Below, piece after piece: positions 23,206 to 34,752 of a stretch of DNA of 64,000 bases (its first letter is position 1; every line of letters starts with the position of its first letter). The notes below the pieces were generated by a model. The model worked only from the letters and a program-made list of their open reading frames with translations, was not told where the DNA came from and searched no databases. Made by a program: the position numbers and the translations under genes. The DNA is from Nannobrachium achirus (lineage: Eukaryota > Chordata > Actinopteri > Myctophiformes > Myctophidae), in assembly GCA_963921795.1 (NCBI GenBank), contig OY997639.1:45901805-45965804 (forward strand). The letters run 5' to 3'.

Positions 23206-23860
23206 ATATGCCAAGGAAAAATGTCCACCCGATGCTTTTTTAATCGGCCATTATAGCACCACCATGATAGATTTTAGCAAAACACTTTTTTTGTTACTTC
23301 GCCAATAGATTTTGTCCAAACCTCACGCAAATCTGTATACCTCTGTAGCCATGTGATCAAGATGTAGATGTCTGTCACATTTCTCATATTCCATTCTGAT
23401 TGGCTATGATTGGCTTCCAATGTTTGTGTGGGTAGCCATTTTGAACAAAATATGCCACACATCATGAATGCAGTACATGCACATTCCCACTAAGCCAAGG
23501 AAGAACCTCCATCCCAAATCGGCTTGATGGTGTCGCTATAATAGGCCATCACAGTAAACATTCAGCATGGGTCGTTTAATGAAGAAACAGTATTAGTCGC
23601 ATTTATAATAATAATGCATCATTTTATGCAAGGACTAAGAAAATGGACACAGGAAACTATAAAAGGCATCTCCTTGGAGTGTAGGTCTGTGCCAGGCTAT
23701 GAAAGGCTGATGTTAAAAATGCAGGACAGAGGTGTTTTCTGGGAGCGTGTGTGCAAAGTTTCATGCCGATCGGTCCAGTTACAGGTAAAAACACGAATCG
23801 CCTGTTACAGTGCCACCATGAGGCTGATATGAAAAATGCCAGAGACAATGACAAAGAGCA
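23206..23860. mobile_element. diverged repeat related to the 8-9.4 kb tandem units
   Basis: Phrases such as TATAGCACCACCATGATAG, TTTTAGCAAAACAC, CTCACGCAAATCTGTATAC and GTTACAGTGCCACCATGAGG parallel GCGCCACCATGAGGCCGATT, TTGCAAAACACATTTTTGG and TCACGCAAATCGGTACAC in the tandem block at 8.0-9.4 kb. The repeat is old and rearranged. Confidence 0.55.
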
Positions 23861-25425
23861 GCCCGCAAACACACCTCCACAGCCATACAGTATATGCAAA
23901 CACTCACAAAAACATGCAATCATGAATAAGAAACAAGCTATGAACATAATCCATTTCAGTTCAAACCTTGTGTCATGGGGGGCTTGATCCAAGATGAAAA
24001 TGTCTAAATCTGCAGCATCCATGTCCTGGAGTGTGCTTCATAAATCAAGCCCTCCACTGCTCTCACCAGCTCAATGTGTTTTCCTTTGGAAATGAAGACA
24101 CAGTAGAATTGATTAGTTTTGATGGAACTGACACTGTCGTGGTCTTTCTCATGTGGTGCAGTTTAGATGCTTTATTGCTTTGAGAGCAAAAAGGAAAGTT
24201 GTATTATTGTTGGAGTGCTGTGTAATGTAATATTCAAGGAGGCCCAGTACTCCTATGAAGGTCTGTTTCATCGTTCTCACTGTCCTCTCCCATCAGCTTT
24301 GCGCTCATCAGAAATAGCCCAGCCAATTGTATGGGAATGGAGTGCACTTTAAATTCCAATCTGGAACAATTTACCTTTTCCTCTCCCTTGTCCTCTTGAA
24401 CTCGTGCTATTGTGTTTTTTGTGCATGGAACAAGCACCTGCGGCTTGTGAAAAATAGATTTGCGTCCTTTGGGAGAGTCACTAAGAAATGCTGCAGTACT
24501 TTTTCCCAAAGAAACAAACAAGGCCATACAGTACCTGCTGGTAGTATTGGAACAGTACTTTTGCAGCAGAAAGGTGAACGAAATTATGTTGTAAGCCAAG
24601 AATCACTGTCAATCCAACACGCCATCTGTTGCAGTTAAATAGAATCCCGTAATAGACTTAAACTTGACATTGCCATGGTTTCTTTTCAAGCATTTTACTT
24701 TAACTGTACTGTACTTTGTTTGTTGCCCCTATAACCAGCAATATCTACCCACAGATCCCTTCACACAGGCATTTATATACACACAATGATCAGCTACAAT
24801 GGCATAGCTCTACTCATCAGACAAATATGAGATCTGTTCTATGTAATCAATATCTTTATTGGGATTGCTAAACTGTGCTTATATTTTTTCATGGACTGGC
24901 TGTATTCTAATGTTGTTTTATATGCTGCACTGTGCTACCATTTTGGAAATATTTGAATTACAAAAAATAAATACAAATTAAAAATAGAATGTGATACCAT
25001 CTTTATTCTCTCCCCTCCTTTTCGGAAACACTGAATATGAATTATTTAGACGTGTTCCCAGCCCCAAATCATTTTGTAATCCCCTTTACAGTAGGTCACA
25101 GACACCTTGCAATACCCTTTAATTCATCCCCATAACAGACAATAAAATAAAATAATGCATCTCTAATATCATGCACTGGGGAAATTACAACATTTTACGA
25201 CGGCCAAGGCCATATGTTTGACTATTTGCATTGCTCCTTGCACTAGAAATGATTAACTCATCTGTTGACAGCGTCCCTAACTGTACCATGTTATGATTGA
25301 CGAGCAATTGGCGACATATAGAAGACAACCACCTGTCATGATTCTAGAGTCATTTTAGAGAGACTTTATTATTGATATCATGCGACATGTAAACTAATAT
25401 TTTGAAGATAAAACTAATTTGCATT
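23861..25425. other. non-coding DNA
   Basis: AT-rich, unique-looking sequence. The overlapping ORFs of 100-120 aa at 24234-24638 lie on opposite strands with no domain and no splice context, so I do not call a gene. Confidence 0.35.
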
Positions 25426-26093
25426 TTAACCCTTTTAGTGCCTATTCGGGATCAAAAACAATTTTTTATTTGCTATTTTACTTACCCCGAGCTGCTTGGA
25501 GCAACGTGGGTGGTCCCGGCTCGCCCAGCGCTCACCAACGAGAGACGCTAGATGCTCCGACGATTTATTCCATTGAAAATGGTTTAAAATAAAGTTTAGA
25601 CCCCCCCCAATGTTCACCAAATGTTCATTGTAGGCGGCGCGACGTATTCCAGGGTGCCTATCCCGAACATGTCCGGGATATTTAATAAAATGAATTATTT
25701 TATCGGAGGCCTCAACGAAGCCCCGGTCTAGACGTCCATCCTTGGCCGGGACTTAGACTCGGCCATCCACGGGCCGTATTCGCGCTAACGGCCGAATCGC
25801 GCCGCCCACTCCAATAATAAATCACATCTTTAGACAGGATTTTCTCCGGATTGTGTCCCCAGACCCAAAGAGAAAGTTTTTTGCGGCTGAAATAGCTTTA
25901 GATCGGGCTTCTAAATGGGTTAGCATTTTGGCTACGTGTCAGCTAGCTTCCTCCTCTGGACACCCATAGGATTGACCGGAGTGAAAACAAAAGCCAGTTG
26001 GGAGAGGGTCGACGAAAGCTATAAAGAAGGTCAATGGAGAAATTTCTGGCACTCTAGCACCCCTTGTGGCCGGATGGCACTGTATGAGTTAAA
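25426..26093. mobile_element. GC-rich non-autonomous DNA element with imperfect terminal repeats
   Basis: The left TTTAACCCTTTTAGTGCC and right GGCACTGTATGAGTTAAA are imperfect inverted repeats of about 18 bp. The interior is much more GC- and CpG-rich than its AT-rich surroundings (GGCGGCGCGACG, ACGGGCCGTATTCGCGC). It has internal inverted phrases (TATTCGGGAT / ATCCCGAAC) and no ORF of note. The target duplication is unclear. Confidence 0.55.
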
Positions 26094-26857
26094 CAAAGTT
26101 GGGAGATACATTTGAACATAAGTACTTTACATGTGAAGCCAGTGTTTAGCACATGCACTACCACTTTTATATTAATTTTGTTTTATCTATCATTATGTGA
26201 TCCCCTTTAGCTGACAATTGTTATTAGTCACTAACTGACTTAATTTAAATGTAGATGACAAATTCTGATTATGTGTCAGAGCATTTTATGAGTGAAAATA
26301 ACTGTATATTATTCATCCTGTTAAACCATTTACACATGATGGTGATTATGCTTGACCGGATCAGTGAATATATGTTCATCAGACATGGATTGCATCTCCC
26401 CTAGTAACCGTTTAAGTAGGATTAAGCAGCTTAATCCTTACAGTTACAGATACAACTGCATTTATACTACCAATTTCATGGTGGCTACCTCAAAAAACTC
26501 AGCATGCAATGCATCCAAATTCCTTTGCATGAGTAATGCAAACTCATGATTTAACATGACCCAAATCAGGGGAACAGTAATACGCTTCCACTGGAGAGAG
26601 TAAAGAGGAATATATAGATTACATTTTTACAAATCAAAATCTGCTCATAGAGATGGCTTCAATCTCCTGTAACCTTTGATTCAAAGAGGCCTGATAAAGC
26701 CCCCATATGCAGCAGATAACCATCCATGTGAATCCTCCCCACACTTGACAAGCACCAGAGAACATTTCTGGATTTCTGAGGGAGAGATATGAGGGAAACT
26801 AGAAGGAGGTCCGACAGGGACAGAGAATGCAGGAGAGAGAGGGTTAGTGTGTGTGGG

Positions 26858-26860
<3 letters not shown>
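26094..26860. other. non-coding DNA
   Basis: AT-rich, with TTAAGTAGGATTAAGCAGC / TTAATCCTTAC short inverted phrases near 26412. No gene recognised. Confidence 0.35.
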
Positions 26861-26912
<52 letters not shown>

Positions 26913-26913
26913 G

Positions 26914-26945
<32 letters not shown>

Positions 26946-26970
26946 TGTGTGAGCGTGTCTGTGTGTGCAC

Positions 26971-27039
<69 letters not shown>
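26861..27039. repeat. compound (GT)n - (GCGT)n - (GA)n array
   Basis: (GT)n to about 26906, (GCGT)n to about 26948, then a spacer and (GA)n at 26976-27039. Confidence 0.95.
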
Positions 27040-27040
<1 letters not shown>

Positions 27041-27354
27041 ACGAACAAACTAAAACAAAGAGAGCATATGAGAAACATATTGTTGGTAGAAAGGCAGACA
27101 GAGACAGAGAGAGAACAGCATGATGTTCATGTTTCAGAGAGAGCACATCATCACACGTAGGAGGTAGCTAGGATTAAGAGCTTCCAGACAAATCCATCAT
27201 GATGAAACTCACTTTGGCACTAGGAAGCTTCTATAAGGCATGGAGACTCTGATGGTTATCACTTTAAAAGCTAAATAATATATTACTTTCATAAAAAAGT
27301 ATATGGTATATGTACAGTATATGTATATGTATATGTATGTATGTACAGTATGTA

Positions 27355-27357
<3 letters not shown>
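27040..27357. other. non-coding DNA ending in TATG-rich sequence
   Basis: Nothing recognised apart from ATGTAT-rich lead-in sequence from 27300. Confidence 0.35.

Positions 27358-27438
<81 letters not shown>
27358..27438. repeat. (TG)n microsatellite
   Basis: About 40 units. It immediately precedes the next element. Confidence 0.97.
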
Positions 27439-27440
<2 letters not shown>

Positions 27441-27443
<3 letters not shown>

Positions 27444-27832
27444 TACAGTCAGTTTGGGTAACTCAGTGAGATTGTGGTAAGAGCGCTCGTTTTGTAGTTC
27501 ACCACACACCAATCACCACCAGATGGCGACAACAGCCAGTCAGCCATTCACTAGTGCAGGCGCTGACGTCACTCGTTTGCGACTCTCTTTCGTTTATTTA
27601 CTAGCGCAGCTCGGCTGTGTTTAGCCATTAGCTTACTATGCCTTACTCTAACCCTAACCCTAACCTTAACCTCAGTAAAACTATGCCTAACCCTAACCCT
27701 AACCTCCGTGGGGTGAGGCTATCATTCCTGCCGACGCCACGTTGTTGTTGCTCAAAGCGACCGCTTGTTCCACCCCGCGCCGCACGACGAGCGCTCCGTT
27801 TCTCGATCTAACAGTTTCTCTATCTAACCGTG

Positions 27833-27835
<3 letters not shown>
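27441..27835. mobile_element. possible insertion with tRNA-like start and telomere-like core
   Basis: A 395-bp block of quite different composition sits between TG/TATA and TATA/CA repeats. It is framed by TGTTACAGTCAG and CTAACCGTGACA, imperfect inverted ends that also satisfy TG...CA. Near the left end, GGTAACTCAGTGAGATTGTG then GTAAGAGCGCTCG resembles a tRNA D-arm/A-box region. It may be a solo LTR, a SINE or a MITE. No class is proven. Confidence 0.4.
27646..27707. repeat. interstitial telomere-like (CTAACC)n
   Basis: Two clusters of two or three CTAACC units with variants (CTTAACC) are separated by CTCAGTAAAACTATG. It is too short and degenerate to be a telomere. Confidence 0.8.
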
Positions 27836-27899
<64 letters not shown>

Positions 27900-27946
27900 C
27901 ATACAGTACATATATACATATACATATACACACACACACACACACA

Positions 27947-28003
<57 letters not shown>
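27836..28003. repeat. compound (CA)n - (TA)n - (CA)n array
   Basis: (CA)n at 27836-27889, a TATATA/TACATA spacer, then (CA)n at 27928-28003. Confidence 0.95.
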
Positions 28004-28005
<2 letters not shown>

Positions 28006-28581
28006 TATACACACTGTATACATGTAGGCCTATATATTGATGCATGTAGGTGTGTGAACACACACACACAAATCAGGGATACCTACGACATAATTGCCAA
28101 CACCCTCTGCCCTGTCCATCTGTATCATTCTAACATGCTTACATGCATGCAGGCGCACGCACGCACACACACACTTTTCTCTGTGCCCCATCACCACACA
28201 TCACTCACATTTGCTCCCCAAAAGACCCTGAAACCCCCCCAAAAAAATGTAAATTTGTTTATTCATTCATGCAATCAACTTGGCTTCTTTGCCGTGCAAG
28301 TGGATGTGAATAAGGCCATTGTGCTGCAACCTGTGTCCCTGTGTCCCACCAAACCTCAAGCACTCGGGGCAATGTGTGGTCCCGTGCGGTGCCCTTAAGT
28401 GGAGAGAGTTGAATGGAACGCCCCTCTCCTCCCCGCTTCCTTCTCTCCTCCGCCTCCCGCTATCAACCTCCCATTCTCTTCTTCTCCTTTCCAAAAACAA
28501 CCCATAATGGGTAAGGGTAGGGGGACTGGAGGCTGGAGGCTGTCTGTCTATTTCTGTGCCAGCTGAGGAAAGGGAGAGAAG
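28004..28581. other. non-coding DNA
   Basis: Pyrimidine-rich from 28420 to 28500. Nothing recognised. Confidence 0.35.
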
Positions 28582-28745
28582 GTGTGTATGTGTGTGTGTG
28601 TGTGTGTGTGTGGGGGGGGGGGCACAAACATAGAAGGGACAGATGGAGAGAAAGGAAGTGAGAGGAGAGAGAGGGGGTAGAGAGAGAGGAAGTGAGAGGA
28701 GAGAGAGAGAGAGAGAGAGATACAGAGAGAGAGAAAGAGAGAGAT
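28582..28745. repeat. (TG)n, G10 run and GA-rich tract
   Basis: TG repeat to about 28612, a G run to 28622, then irregular GAGA sequence to 28745. Confidence 0.9.
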
Positions 28746-28849
28746 TGGTGAGCTCATCGTCTTTGATTAGGCCTGTCACCATCAGGTAGGAGGTGACAAT
28801 TAGCCTTGGCCAGCCCTGCTCCACTGAGATGCACGTACGCACTTGCTCA

Positions 28850-28961
28850 CATGCACACACTCACACACACACACACACATACACACATAGGCCTACACAC
28901 ACACACGCACGCACGCACGCACGCACGCATGCACGCACGCACGCACGCACGCACGCGCACA
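28850..28961. repeat. (CA)n and (GCAC)n compound array
   Basis: (CA)n interrupted by TAGGCCTA, followed by about 12 units of GCAC. Confidence 0.95.
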
Positions 28962-29067
28962 AACACACAAAGAGGCATGCACTCTTTATTGGCATATACA
29001 CAAATACACAGACACACAGCGGACAGGACTGCTATAAGCAAAATCCTCTTCTCTCAGACAGTTAGAA

Positions 29068-29500
<433 letters not shown>

Positions 29501-29761
29501 TTGTCGCTGTCGGGCAGAAACCTTGTATCTCCAAGTTTCAAATTGGTATGTTTTTTCGTAAAATAAAGCCCTGCTTCATCATACAAGACTGTCGCACAAA
29601 ACAAGTGAAAATAGCAGATCTACAGGCACACAAGGCCTCGCACCGCGAGGCCTTGTGTGCTTGTAGATCGGCTACTTTCACTAGTTTAAATATTTTTTTT
29701 AAATGATAAATAACAAAACGAACGGTTTTGGAAATACAAGGTTTCCACCCGACGACGACGA
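29501..29761 (+). mobile_element. TA-type hairpin MITE, longest copy
   Basis: Starts TTGTCGCTGTCGGGCAGAAA, ends GGTTTCCACCCGACGACGACGA, and is flanked by AA on both sides. It is 261 bp, same orientation as the copies at 9.6 and 59.6 kb, and contains a 37-bp-arm hairpin. Confidence 0.85.
29605..29681. repeat. 37-bp-arm hairpin inside the MITE
   Basis: The left arm 29605-29641 and right arm 29645-29681 pair with three mismatches around a 3-nt loop. The arms include AAAATAGCAGATCTACA and TGTAGATCGGCTACTTT. Confidence 0.9.
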
Positions 29762-30092
29762 AATGTGGAAGGATGCAGCGAAATGAGGAGGATGCGATAG
29801 GACGGACCGGGAGGGAGAGAAGGCATCGCCAAACGAAGGGAGGGCAGGAGACGGGTGGGAGAGGAGGAGAGGGGACTTATGCGAGTGAGGAAAGGAAATA
29901 ATCGACAGACGGAAGGATGGGGTGGTAGCGAGAAGGAGAGGAGAAGAAGTATGTAAAAGATGAAGAGAGACGGGGGGGTTTAGGAGGATGGCTGTTTGGT
30001 TTTGATAGCGTGTGCCAAATCGATTGTGGCTGACTAATCCTGTTAGTTATGGCAGAGGCATGCAGAGGAGGCGCTTATGGGCTGTTAGGTTA
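29762..30092. other. GA-rich non-coding DNA
   Basis: Nothing recognised. Confidence 0.35.
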
Positions 30093-30181
30093 GGTGTGTG
30101 TGTGTGCGTGCGTGAGTGCGTGTGAGTGCAAGTGTGTGAGTGCGAGTGTGGGTGCATGCGAGTGTGTGTGTGTGTGTGTGT
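30093..30181. repeat. degenerate (GT)n / GTGAGTGC repeat
   Basis: GT units mixed with GAGTGC variants. Confidence 0.85.
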
Positions 30182-30514
30182 GCACACCCCAGGTTGACAT
30201 GAGACATTGCTTACTACCACCAGAAGACCAGCTGTCAAAATTAAAGCAAAGAAAAACAGAAGAATCAACCCCTACACTACAATACATAATCTAGTCTAGT
30301 TGATATTCACTTCATAGATTTAAACGTATGAGTAATGGGTCCGTGAGCTGAAGCTAATATATATATTTTTTTGCTGTTCACTGTAGAGTAAAATGGATTT
30401 AGCATTAAAACTTGAATACCAGCTTCTGACAATTTCTGACGATGGATTTTCATTCGCCTCGGATATGCTCCTCCACAAAAGCAAGCAAGACACAATTACT
30501 GACTTAATAGTTGC
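30182..30514. other. non-coding DNA
   Basis: Nothing recognised. Confidence 0.35.
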
Positions 30515-30700
30515 TGTAGGGCTGGGCGATAAACGCTGCGTTAATTGTTGCATGACTTCAAAACAGTATCACAATTATTTAAAGCTTTTGTCTTGATTGC
30601 ATTCAATGAACCATAATGTAAAAAAGTGAAAATAGCAGATAAAGCACAATACTTTGCAATGTGTCGTATTGTGAGCTTGCAGAACAGCTATTTTGCAATA
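30515..30700. mobile_element. hAT-like MITE left part with hairpin module
   Basis: TAGGGCTGGGCGATAAACGC resembles the hAT terminus at 14584. Inside, AAAATAGCAGATAAAGCAC (30630) and GTGAGCTTGCAGAACAGCTA (30671) are decayed arms of the recurrent hairpin. No right end found. Confidence 0.55.
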
Positions 30701-31690
30701 TTTCTGTACACCAACATTGTACAAAGAAGTATAACACAGGATTAAATCATTAATCAGACTATTTAAAACATCTTTTACAATTGTATCATATTTATTCATT
30801 GCTATACTCTATCAGTATAAGACAAATATATATGTATAAACCTAGCTTTTCGGTTATTCAGTTATACATTATAAATATCGGTTTCGATATATTTTCAATC
30901 TTATTTCGGAAAAATTCCATGAGTGCAAATTGACGGACATACACAGCTGAAGTGGGACCGAATCTGTTGGCAGGCTATATGACCATTACTGTCCTCTCAA
31001 TGATACATCTAAGAATTGCCAGCTAAGAAGTAGAATACAAATTTCTCTGCGGTTTTCAAGTCCTTCGAAGACAAACATTACTGCCATCGCAAAAGGCACA
31101 CAACAGCAGCGGCAGCAGTGCTATAGGGTGCTTAGCATGCACTGACCCCATAGCCAGCTCTTTACAATGAGCCACTTATGTAGGAAACGGCACGCTGGCA
31201 TGTTAAATCGCTTCATATATAATTGCCTGCGTTTACTTCTCCTTAGAGGGCCAAACATGAGAGATTCTCCCAGGCCCAATAAGTGCTGCTGTTTGACCGT
31301 ATTTCTGATTAGGGGCTGAAGGGAGGGGTGGGGGGGCATAGCAGGGTTTGGACGCTCATTTTTCACAAACAATTTTTCCATTTTTCTTTGCGGGCGGACA
31401 GTTGGCATTAGATTAAGGCAGGCCTAACGGAGGCAGGGCTGCTAGCAAATGGTGCAGCTTGAAGGGCAAATGCCCCTCTGAATTTATCAACTTATGGCTC
31501 CAGTGAGCTGCAAGGGATGGTGATGACCTTAAGATACCCTCCTTAGAATGCCTTTTACCGTCACTCAGTGATATACAGTACACTGCGCTACTGTACAGGG
31601 CCATAGGCGACCACTATAAAATGAATTCAGCCTTGTTTTTTTAATATTTTTTTTAAGGTGTGTGTATATTCTGTATGTATATGTATATGT

Positions 31691-31692
<2 letters not shown>
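30701..31692. other. unique DNA, possible conserved non-coding element
   Basis: Positions about 31120-31420 are repeat-free with balanced composition and motifs such as ATATAATTGCCTGCG and GACCGTATTTCTGATTAG. Coding is not supported. Confidence 0.25.

Positions 31693-31736
<44 letters not shown>
31693..31736. repeat. (GA)n microsatellite
   Basis: About 21 units. Confidence 0.95.
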
Positions 31737-31739
<3 letters not shown>

Positions 31740-32053
31740 GCTGTATGTATGAAAATTGGCCACTTTCTCTACTCAGAAAAAGAAAATACACTCAAACCCA
31801 TGGTGGGGCAATACCAACCAACCCATTTTACATGTTGCCCCCCTCAAGTTTTGATCCGTATAGTCATAGAAGCCACATTTATTTTAACCTCGCTTCCTTG
31901 GATCAAAAACACATCCATGCATGTAGAGCGCAACTTTCAACCTTAGGTTTTCCTATATTTTTGTTGTACTTGATATATTGCTATTTTTACATAAGGTGAG
32001 GGAGTACCATATGGTGTGCACAGTTTAATAGTTTTGTGTGCATTTCCTTGTAC
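31737..32053. other. non-coding DNA
   Basis: Nothing recognised. Confidence 0.35.
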
Positions 32054-32066
32054 GCGTGTGTGTGTG

Positions 32067-32118
<52 letters not shown>

Positions 32119-32131
32119 TGTGTGTGTGTTT
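32054..32131. repeat. compound (GT)n - (GCGT)n - (GT)n array
   Basis: GT tract, about ten GCGT units, then GT again. Confidence 0.95.
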
Positions 32132-32346
32132 GTCGTGTGCGTGCATGTGTGTTCTTCCCTAAGCCCCATCACTCACTCAGTGTGACAGCCATATAGAGCT
32201 GATGTTTCCCTGTCTGGGTCATAACTCAAATACATGGGCACATTGCTCCACTGGACACGTGTTGTAACACTACTCCATACTTACTGTATAACCCGTAGTA
32301 GTGAAACAGGTTAGGGGAAACATAACAAATGGAAATACACACATGC

Positions 32347-32378
32347 CACACACACGCACGCAGGCACGCACGCACACG

Positions 32379-32448
<70 letters not shown>

Positions 32449-32461
32449 CACACACACGCGC
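32347..32461. repeat. (GCAC)n - (CA)n compound array
   Basis: Degenerate GCAC units to about 32388, then a pure CA tract to about 32446 with a variant tail. Confidence 0.95.
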
Positions 32462-32511
32462 ACGTAGACATCTGCAGCTATATTTTCATCCCTAACAATA
32501 AACTTCTTCAC

Positions 32512-32634
32512 CTTTTTTTACTATTTTAAAAACATTTTAAAATACTTCAGATGATCTACTGTACATCAACACGTTGTGAGCTTGTAGATCAGCTATTTGA
32601 AATATTCAAAAATGTTTTTCAAAATAGTAAAAAA
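32512..32634. mobile_element. small fold-back element ending in the hairpin-arm motif
   Basis: TTTTTTTACTATTTTAAAAAC on the left and GTTTTTCAAAATAGTAAAAA on the right are inverted. GATGATCTAC and TTGTAGATCAGCTATTTGA lie inside. This is the recurrent hairpin with longer AT-rich outer arms. Confidence 0.7.
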
Positions 32635-33330
32635 AAAAAATGCAACAGCCAAGTATATCCTACTGTGCTGTTGTGGTCCAGTTAAGACATGTATTGTACA
32701 CTGTACTGAATATACGTTTTCATCCTCTGCAGCCATAACATAATGTATAGTACTTGTGGGTAAAAACGATAACAAATCATGAATTCTGCCCCAAAGCCCT
32801 TGAGCGATAATGGGAAATGGGGAATAATATATACATTAACACAGAGATATTACACTGGTTTGATTTAATACTCTCACTGAGTCATTTATTTTCATCGCTA
32901 TTATCATGCAATCGAGATAATCAAAACGCCCCTTAGTAGTTTGGAGTGAAAGGTCACCCTCGCTGGGCCCTAACAAATGAAAAATGAGCTGTTGTTCGCT
33001 GTAGTCATTAGACTATGCGGCAATCAGGCACTAAACTATGGCACTGGCCATGGGCGACATAAGCATGTGGGGTTTACTGTTGTATTGTTCCTCTAGAAAC
33101 ACTGTGAAGCGAAAAACTATCCCTAATGACACACTAAACTATTAACTGTTATCTCCTAGATTTGACAATTGATGACAGCATCCGCAGACAAGTCTTGACT
33201 CTCTTGGGACAAACTTTACCATGGAAATATCTCCACCAAGAACATGCAAAACTTGCATGTCAATCTGTCCTGTCATGAATAGTCCTGTGACTGTGCACTG
33301 CTACTTTAGGGTTTCGACTATCTATTTTCG
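32635..33330. other. unique DNA, possible conserved non-coding element
   Basis: Positions about 32860-33080 are repeat-free (motifs GTCATTTATTTTCATCGC, CTATTATCATGCAATC). No gene recognised. Confidence 0.25.
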
Positions 33331-33414
33331 TATTTGCTATTTGAATGTGAAGCACTTTGGGCTGCATTTTATGCATGGTGCCAGACAAATACATGTATTA
33401 CTGTTATCATTAGA
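33331..33414 (+). mobile_element. LINE/SINE 3' tail-like fragment
   Basis: GTGAAGCACTTTGGGCTGC and GTGCCAGACAAATACATGT recall a common retrosequence 3' end (AAGCACTTTG...GGTGCTATACAAATAAA). A trinucleotide repeat follows, as a tail would. Confidence 0.45.
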
Positions 33415-33456
33415 AGTAGTAGTAGTAGTAGTATTAATACAACTACTACTACTACT
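33415..33456. repeat. inverted trinucleotide repeat (AGT)n / (ACT)n
   Basis: Six AGT units are followed by ATTAATACA and five ACT units, giving a hairpin-forming microsatellite. Confidence 0.9.
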
Positions 33457-33570
33457 CTCATCTTGAATACAGTTCATTAGCCCTTTTTAAGACATTTATC
33501 AAGGGAATATTTGCTGAGCATAGATGCAATTTCCCAGGACTTACCTGCTTTATAATTAGCCTGTCGTCAT

Positions 33571-33600
33571 GTTATGACCTTGTAGATCGGCTATTATAAA
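33571..33600. repeat. hairpin-arm motif, isolated
   Basis: ACCTTGTAGATCGGCTATTA without a visible partner arm, TIR or target duplication. Confidence 0.6.
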
Positions 33601-33959
33601 GTATAAAACAGAGCTTAAATGGCTAATCACTAATGAGTTACAGACCATGGGTGCTGCCCACTACAGCCACAACCTTTAGCTTTTGCTCATTACTCATTTA
33701 CTTTGCCTGCACAGATTTCCCTGGCTGCTCCATGGATTCAAACAGGTAACTATCTGCACACAGGCCCACTTTGCTCACATGAACCAATTTGAGTTTCCGC
33801 TAACCACACTATTGCATTGTAGAATGGGCCCTAAGGTATTGAGGCCACACAGAAAATAAATCTCTGTTTTAATTTAACTCTGAGAGTGTAAAAACTGCTG
33901 CTACATTTACAATGCTGATAGACATAGAAAGGTAGATAGATGCCTCCTTGGGCTCTGGG
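33601..33959. other. non-coding DNA
   Basis: Nothing recognised. Confidence 0.35.
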
Positions 33960-34271
33960 GCGTCTGTAAAAAAGGATAGGCAATTTTTAAGGTAAGCTTC
34001 GGGAATTCTGAAGCACACTTCCGTGTGCGGTGCAGAAACGATAGTTCGGTAGGCCAAACAGAGGCAGGTGGGGGCGGGTCTTTTCGCAACCCAGCAGGGT
34101 GCATTCGGATATATAGGAACTGAGCGCACTGGTGTGCCCTCTGGTCCTTTGTTTATTTGAACACACCCTAGATTCTGACAAGTCCTGGAAAAGACGTGCT
34201 GTGATTGGCCAATAGTAATTTGAGTGGCAGCGTGCCTTCCGCACTTCCGCCTATCCTTTTTTACAGGTCGC
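33960..34271. mobile_element. MITE with ~20-bp terminal inverted repeats
   Basis: The left GCGTCTGTAAAAAAGGATAG (33960) and right CTATCCTTTTTTACAGG (to about 34268) are near-exact reverse complements. A small internal hairpin CACACTTCCGTGTG lies near the left end. The 149-aa antisense ORF through it has no domain. Confidence 0.65.
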
Positions 34272-34580
34272 TCCAATGAACAACGCCTCGCAGCACGCAG
34301 CGTTGTGAACTTGTACATCGGCTATTGTCGGCAAAGAGCTTTGGTATAGAGGGGAAAAGAGCAGACTAAGTACAGAGTGAAAGGTCAAGTTTATTAAGTA
34401 TTGACGGTTCAAGTGGTTAAAATTCCGAAAACACTAATTGACATGAATCCAAAATACATTGATGACCGTGCTGTCAAACAATGAAACAACATATGGAATC
34501 TATGTGAAGGTTGTGGGGGTCCCTGCTTCATCTCTCTCTCAACTAAGGGGTCCTTGGCCTAAACATGTTGAAGACCCCTG
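34272..34580 (+). mobile_element. left-truncated hAT MITE, relative of 40116-40524
   Basis: The right part matches the 40.1-kb element: GTTCAAGTGGTTAAA, CCTGCTTCATCTCTCTC, AAGGGGTCCTTGGCCT and the end GTTGAAGACCCCTG. It holds the arm motif AACTTGTACATCGGCTATTG (34308). The left terminus is missing. Confidence 0.7.
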
Positions 34581-34609
34581 CTTTAAACTATAAGTATCTT
34601 ACTGTTACT

Positions 34610-34752
34610 ATATCTGATGCTAATTTAACTTATTCCATTGATTTTGTATTTCTGTAAACCATGCACCTTATGTCTATACTCACCTTACCTGTTCTTTCCT
34701 TTTTTTGAACACCTGTAAACCTGTATGTGATGTGACAATAAAGCTGAAGTTG
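34610..34752 (+). mobile_element. LINE 3' end-like fragment
   Basis: TTTCTGTAAACC...CACCTGTAAACC and GTGATGTGACAATAAAGCTG form a typical LINE 3' UTR with polyadenylation-like AATAAAG. There is no coding region. Confidence 0.5.

Noticed and set aside
24234-24638. Overlapping 121-aa and 103-aa ORFs as a possible host gene
   Set aside because: On opposite strands, no domain, no splice-site or promoter support. Chance ORFs in a long window.
27646-27707. True telomere or chromosome end
   Set aside because: Only a few degenerate CTAACC units, with ordinary sequence continuing on both sides.
33869-34318. 149-aa antisense ORF
   Set aside because: It runs through a MITE with terminal repeats and into the neighbouring hAT remnant. 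No domain.
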